Below, in pieces: positions 6,489 to 7,079 of a DNA stretch of 7,079 nt. Positions within the stretch are counted from its first letter, which is position 1. Each line of letters opens with the position of its first letter. The translations under genes and the position numbers were made by a program. Source of the DNA: Patescibacteria group bacterium (lineage in GTDB: Bacteria; Patescibacteriota; Gracilibacteria; UBA1369; LOWO2-01-FULL-3); NCBI GenBank assembly GCA_018818755.1, contig JAHIRL010000104.1, positions 1 to 7,079 of the forward strand. Direction: 5' to 3'. Under the pieces are notes generated by a model. That model did not search any database and was not told the origin of the DNA. It worked only from the letters and a program-made list of their open reading frames with translations.

Positions 6489-6520
6489 TCATTTAAAGAA
6501 AAGATATGGCGGTCTGCCTT
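6473..6520 (-). terminator. Rho-independent terminator of the structured RNA
   Basis: Read on the minus strand, CAGACCG (6516-6510) pairs with CGGTCTG (6484-6478), followed by five T (6477-6473). The bases AAGG just before the first arm can extend the stem to 11 bp by pairing with the T-run. The 25-nt loop is longer than usual, which lowers confidence. It lies between the RNA and the helicase start, and the helicase promoter is nested in it. Confidence 0.62.
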
Positions 6521-6533
6521 TGGGGTAGGTCCC

Positions 6534-6579
6534 GATAGAACAAGTCTATCAAAGAGATACCGAAGGGTGCTTGTCTCTT
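6534..6579 (-). other. Possible 3' pseudoknot and alternative-pairing element of the structured RNA
   Basis: On the minus strand, GAUAGA (6550-6545) and UCUAUC (6539-6534) form a perfect 6-bp stem with loop CUUGU (6544-6540). That loop is exactly complementary to ACAAG at 6574-6570, 20 nt upstream of the stem. The neighbouring AAGAGA (6579-6574) can pair either with UCUCUU upstream (6601-6596, the last module) or with UCUCUU downstream (6557-6552), around a UUCG-containing loop. The two pairings exclude each other. Confidence 0.5.
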
Positions 6580-6602
6580 GGAAGCTTGCGCCAGAAAGAG
6601 AG

Positions 6603-6960
6603 AAGCGAGAGCCTGATCTTTGAAAGCCGAAGCTTAGAAAGAAGAGGCGAGAGCCTGATCTTTAGCGGCCGAAACCGGAAAAGAAAGAGGCAGATACCTA
6701 ATCCTTAATGGCTTGCGCCAGAAGGAAAAGGTGAGGTGCTTTTGCCTTAGTCCGAAGATCTAAAACAGAAGCGATGCCAAATTCTCAACTTAACCCGAGG
6801 GCTAAGAAAAGGAAATGGCTGTCTCTTCAGGTTTGGGTCCGGAGACCAAAACGGGAAGAAACGGCTCGTGAACAAATTACCGAAGTAAAATGTTAAGGAG
6901 CGAGTGCCTGATTCCTGACATCTGGCCCGTGAGGGTCAAACGGAAGAAAGAGGCGGTGCC
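6603..6960 (-). repeat. Degenerate ~43-nt repeat carrying a small hairpin motif in the structured RNA
   Basis: The best-conserved line is GATCAGGCTCTCGC, seen on the minus strand at 6659-6646 and 6617-6604, as GAATCAGGCACTCGC at 6914-6900 and as GATTAGGTATCTGCC at 6703-6689. Weaker relatives are GGCACCGCC (6960-6952), ACGAGCCGT (6869-6861), CTGAAGAGACAG (6830-6819), GGCATCGCT (6778-6770) and AAAAGCACCTCACCTTTT (6743-6726). In nearly every copy the flanks still pair (3-5 bp), although the bases change. The spacing between 6909 and 6778 is three units, which fits two diverged copies in between. Confidence 0.8.
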
Positions 6961-7005
6961 GGAGAGGATTGAAAACCGAGGTTTTCTTTCTTCTTCAGCA
7001 TGTAT

Positions 7006-7034
7006 ATAATACCACATTTCTATTTTAATTGCAA
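7006..7034 (-). promoter_or_regulatory. Promoter of the structured RNA
   Basis: On the minus strand, TTGCAA (7034-7029) and TATTAT (7011-7006) are separated by exactly 17 bp, a strong sigma-70-type match. The predicted start is near 7001-6998. The sequence just downstream enters the first hairpin of the RNA rather than a start codon. I see nothing else to annotate in 7035-7079. Confidence 0.75.
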
Positions 7035-7079
7035 GGGGGTGATTGGAGTTTTTTCAAAGTCTTTTTGATCTATGTTTTG

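Larger units (their letters stand above)
6473..7000 (-). ncRNA. Unrecognised large structured RNA (~525 nt) built from about nine two-hairpin modules
   Basis: There is no credible protein gene here, but there is dense secondary structure. Read on the minus strand, a leader hairpin (6986-6971) is followed by modules starting near 6960, 6909, 6869, 6830, 6778, 6743, 6699, 6656 and 6614, on average 43 nt apart. A typical module is a short hairpin around AGGC-UCUC-GCCU, then pyrimidines, then a longer hairpin with an outer UCUUU/AAAGA stem, a small internal loop and an inner stem capped by a tetraloop. Clear examples are 6642-6617 (UUCG), 6726-6702 (GCAA), 6894-6871 (UUCG) and 6852-6831 (UCCG). 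Loops are UNCG or GNRA on this strand in most modules, which with the promoter at 7034-7006 and terminator at 6520-6473 sets the direction. The 3' part (6574-6534) may form a pseudoknot. I see no marks of tmRNA, RNase P, 6S, SRP RNA or self-splicing introns. Its function is unknown. Confidence 0.76.

Noticed and set aside
6454..6492. Helicase start at the upstream ATG (6492)
   Set aside because: The extra 13 residues are an isolated hydrophobic stretch encoded by promoter and terminator sequence. The family begins close to the Q-motif at the chosen start.
6473..7000. CRISPR array from the recurring GATCAGGCTCTCGC motif
   Set aside because: The copies are short and divergent, stem-forming, and separated by related (not unique) sequence at uneven 35-52 nt spacing. 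There are no cas genes.
6473..7000. tmRNA, RNase P RNA, 6S or SRP RNA
   Set aside because: No tRNA-like TTCGANTC...CCA end or tag frame, no GAGGAAAGTCC core of RNase P, no SRP tetraloop core, and the length and modular layout do not fit 6S.
6473..7000. Structured RNA read from the plus strand
   Set aside because: Two small hairpins would have GAGA (GNRA) loops on the plus strand, but most larger hairpins have UNCG or GCAA loops only on the minus strand, where the promoter and terminator also lie.
1..7079. UGA recoding (as in Gracilibacteria or Absconditabacteria)
   Set aside because: The long genes have no in-frame UGA over more than 1,900 codons, so a code using UGA for glycine is unlikely.

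Overview
The window reads like a piece of a small bacterial genome of moderate AT content, most plausibly a Patescibacteria (Candidate Phyla Radiation) type lineage. This is inferred from an SLH-anchored surface protein with a repeated Cys-pair C-terminal domain, a single-RRM RNA-binding protein, a helicase-nuclease fusion, and start codons that lack Shine-Dalgarno sites. No single marker fixes the taxon. The genetic code looks standard: the long genes contain no in-frame UGA, and all visible stops are UAA or UAG.

Layout, left to right. 1-972 (-): an EamA/DMT-type membrane transporter that runs off the left edge. Its last ~37 codons are not transporter sequence but the catalytic core of a Fic domain, so the reading frame is a chimera. 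1002-1352 (-): a small, probably winged-helix protein 29 bp upstream of the transporter and likely co-transcribed with it. 1353-1444 is a short divergent intergenic region. 1445-2761 (+): a secreted surface protein with a signal peptide, three SLH repeats and two copies of a ~93-residue beta-rich domain, joined by a perfect 6 x 15-bp minisatellite encoding EDDAG. 2887-3147 (+): an RRM protein with a ~90-nt leader, ending in a strong intrinsic terminator (3156-3200) that abuts the convergent helicase gene. 3199-6453 (-): a 1084-residue UvrD/Rep-type superfamily 1 helicase with a C-terminal PD-(D/E)XK (RecB-type) nuclease, probably expressed from a leaderless promoter.

6473-7034 has no plausible protein gene. 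It looks like a free-standing structured RNA of about 525 nt on the minus strand. It has a good promoter (TTGCAA, 17 bp, TATTAT), about nine consecutive two-hairpin modules at ~43-nt spacing, loops dominated by UNCG and GNRA tetraloops on that strand only, a possible 3' pseudoknot, and a terminator whose 3' arm overlaps the -35 box of the helicase promoter. I do not recognise it as tmRNA, RNase P, 6S, SRP RNA or any large bacterial RNA I know. It is the best candidate here for something undescribed.

The genes do not form one pathway. The plus strand is G/T-rich through most of the window, so minus-strand genes are rich in C- and A-ending codons. This bias flips abruptly at the EamA/Fic junction, which makes that junction a candidate rearrangement breakpoint or assembly misjoin.
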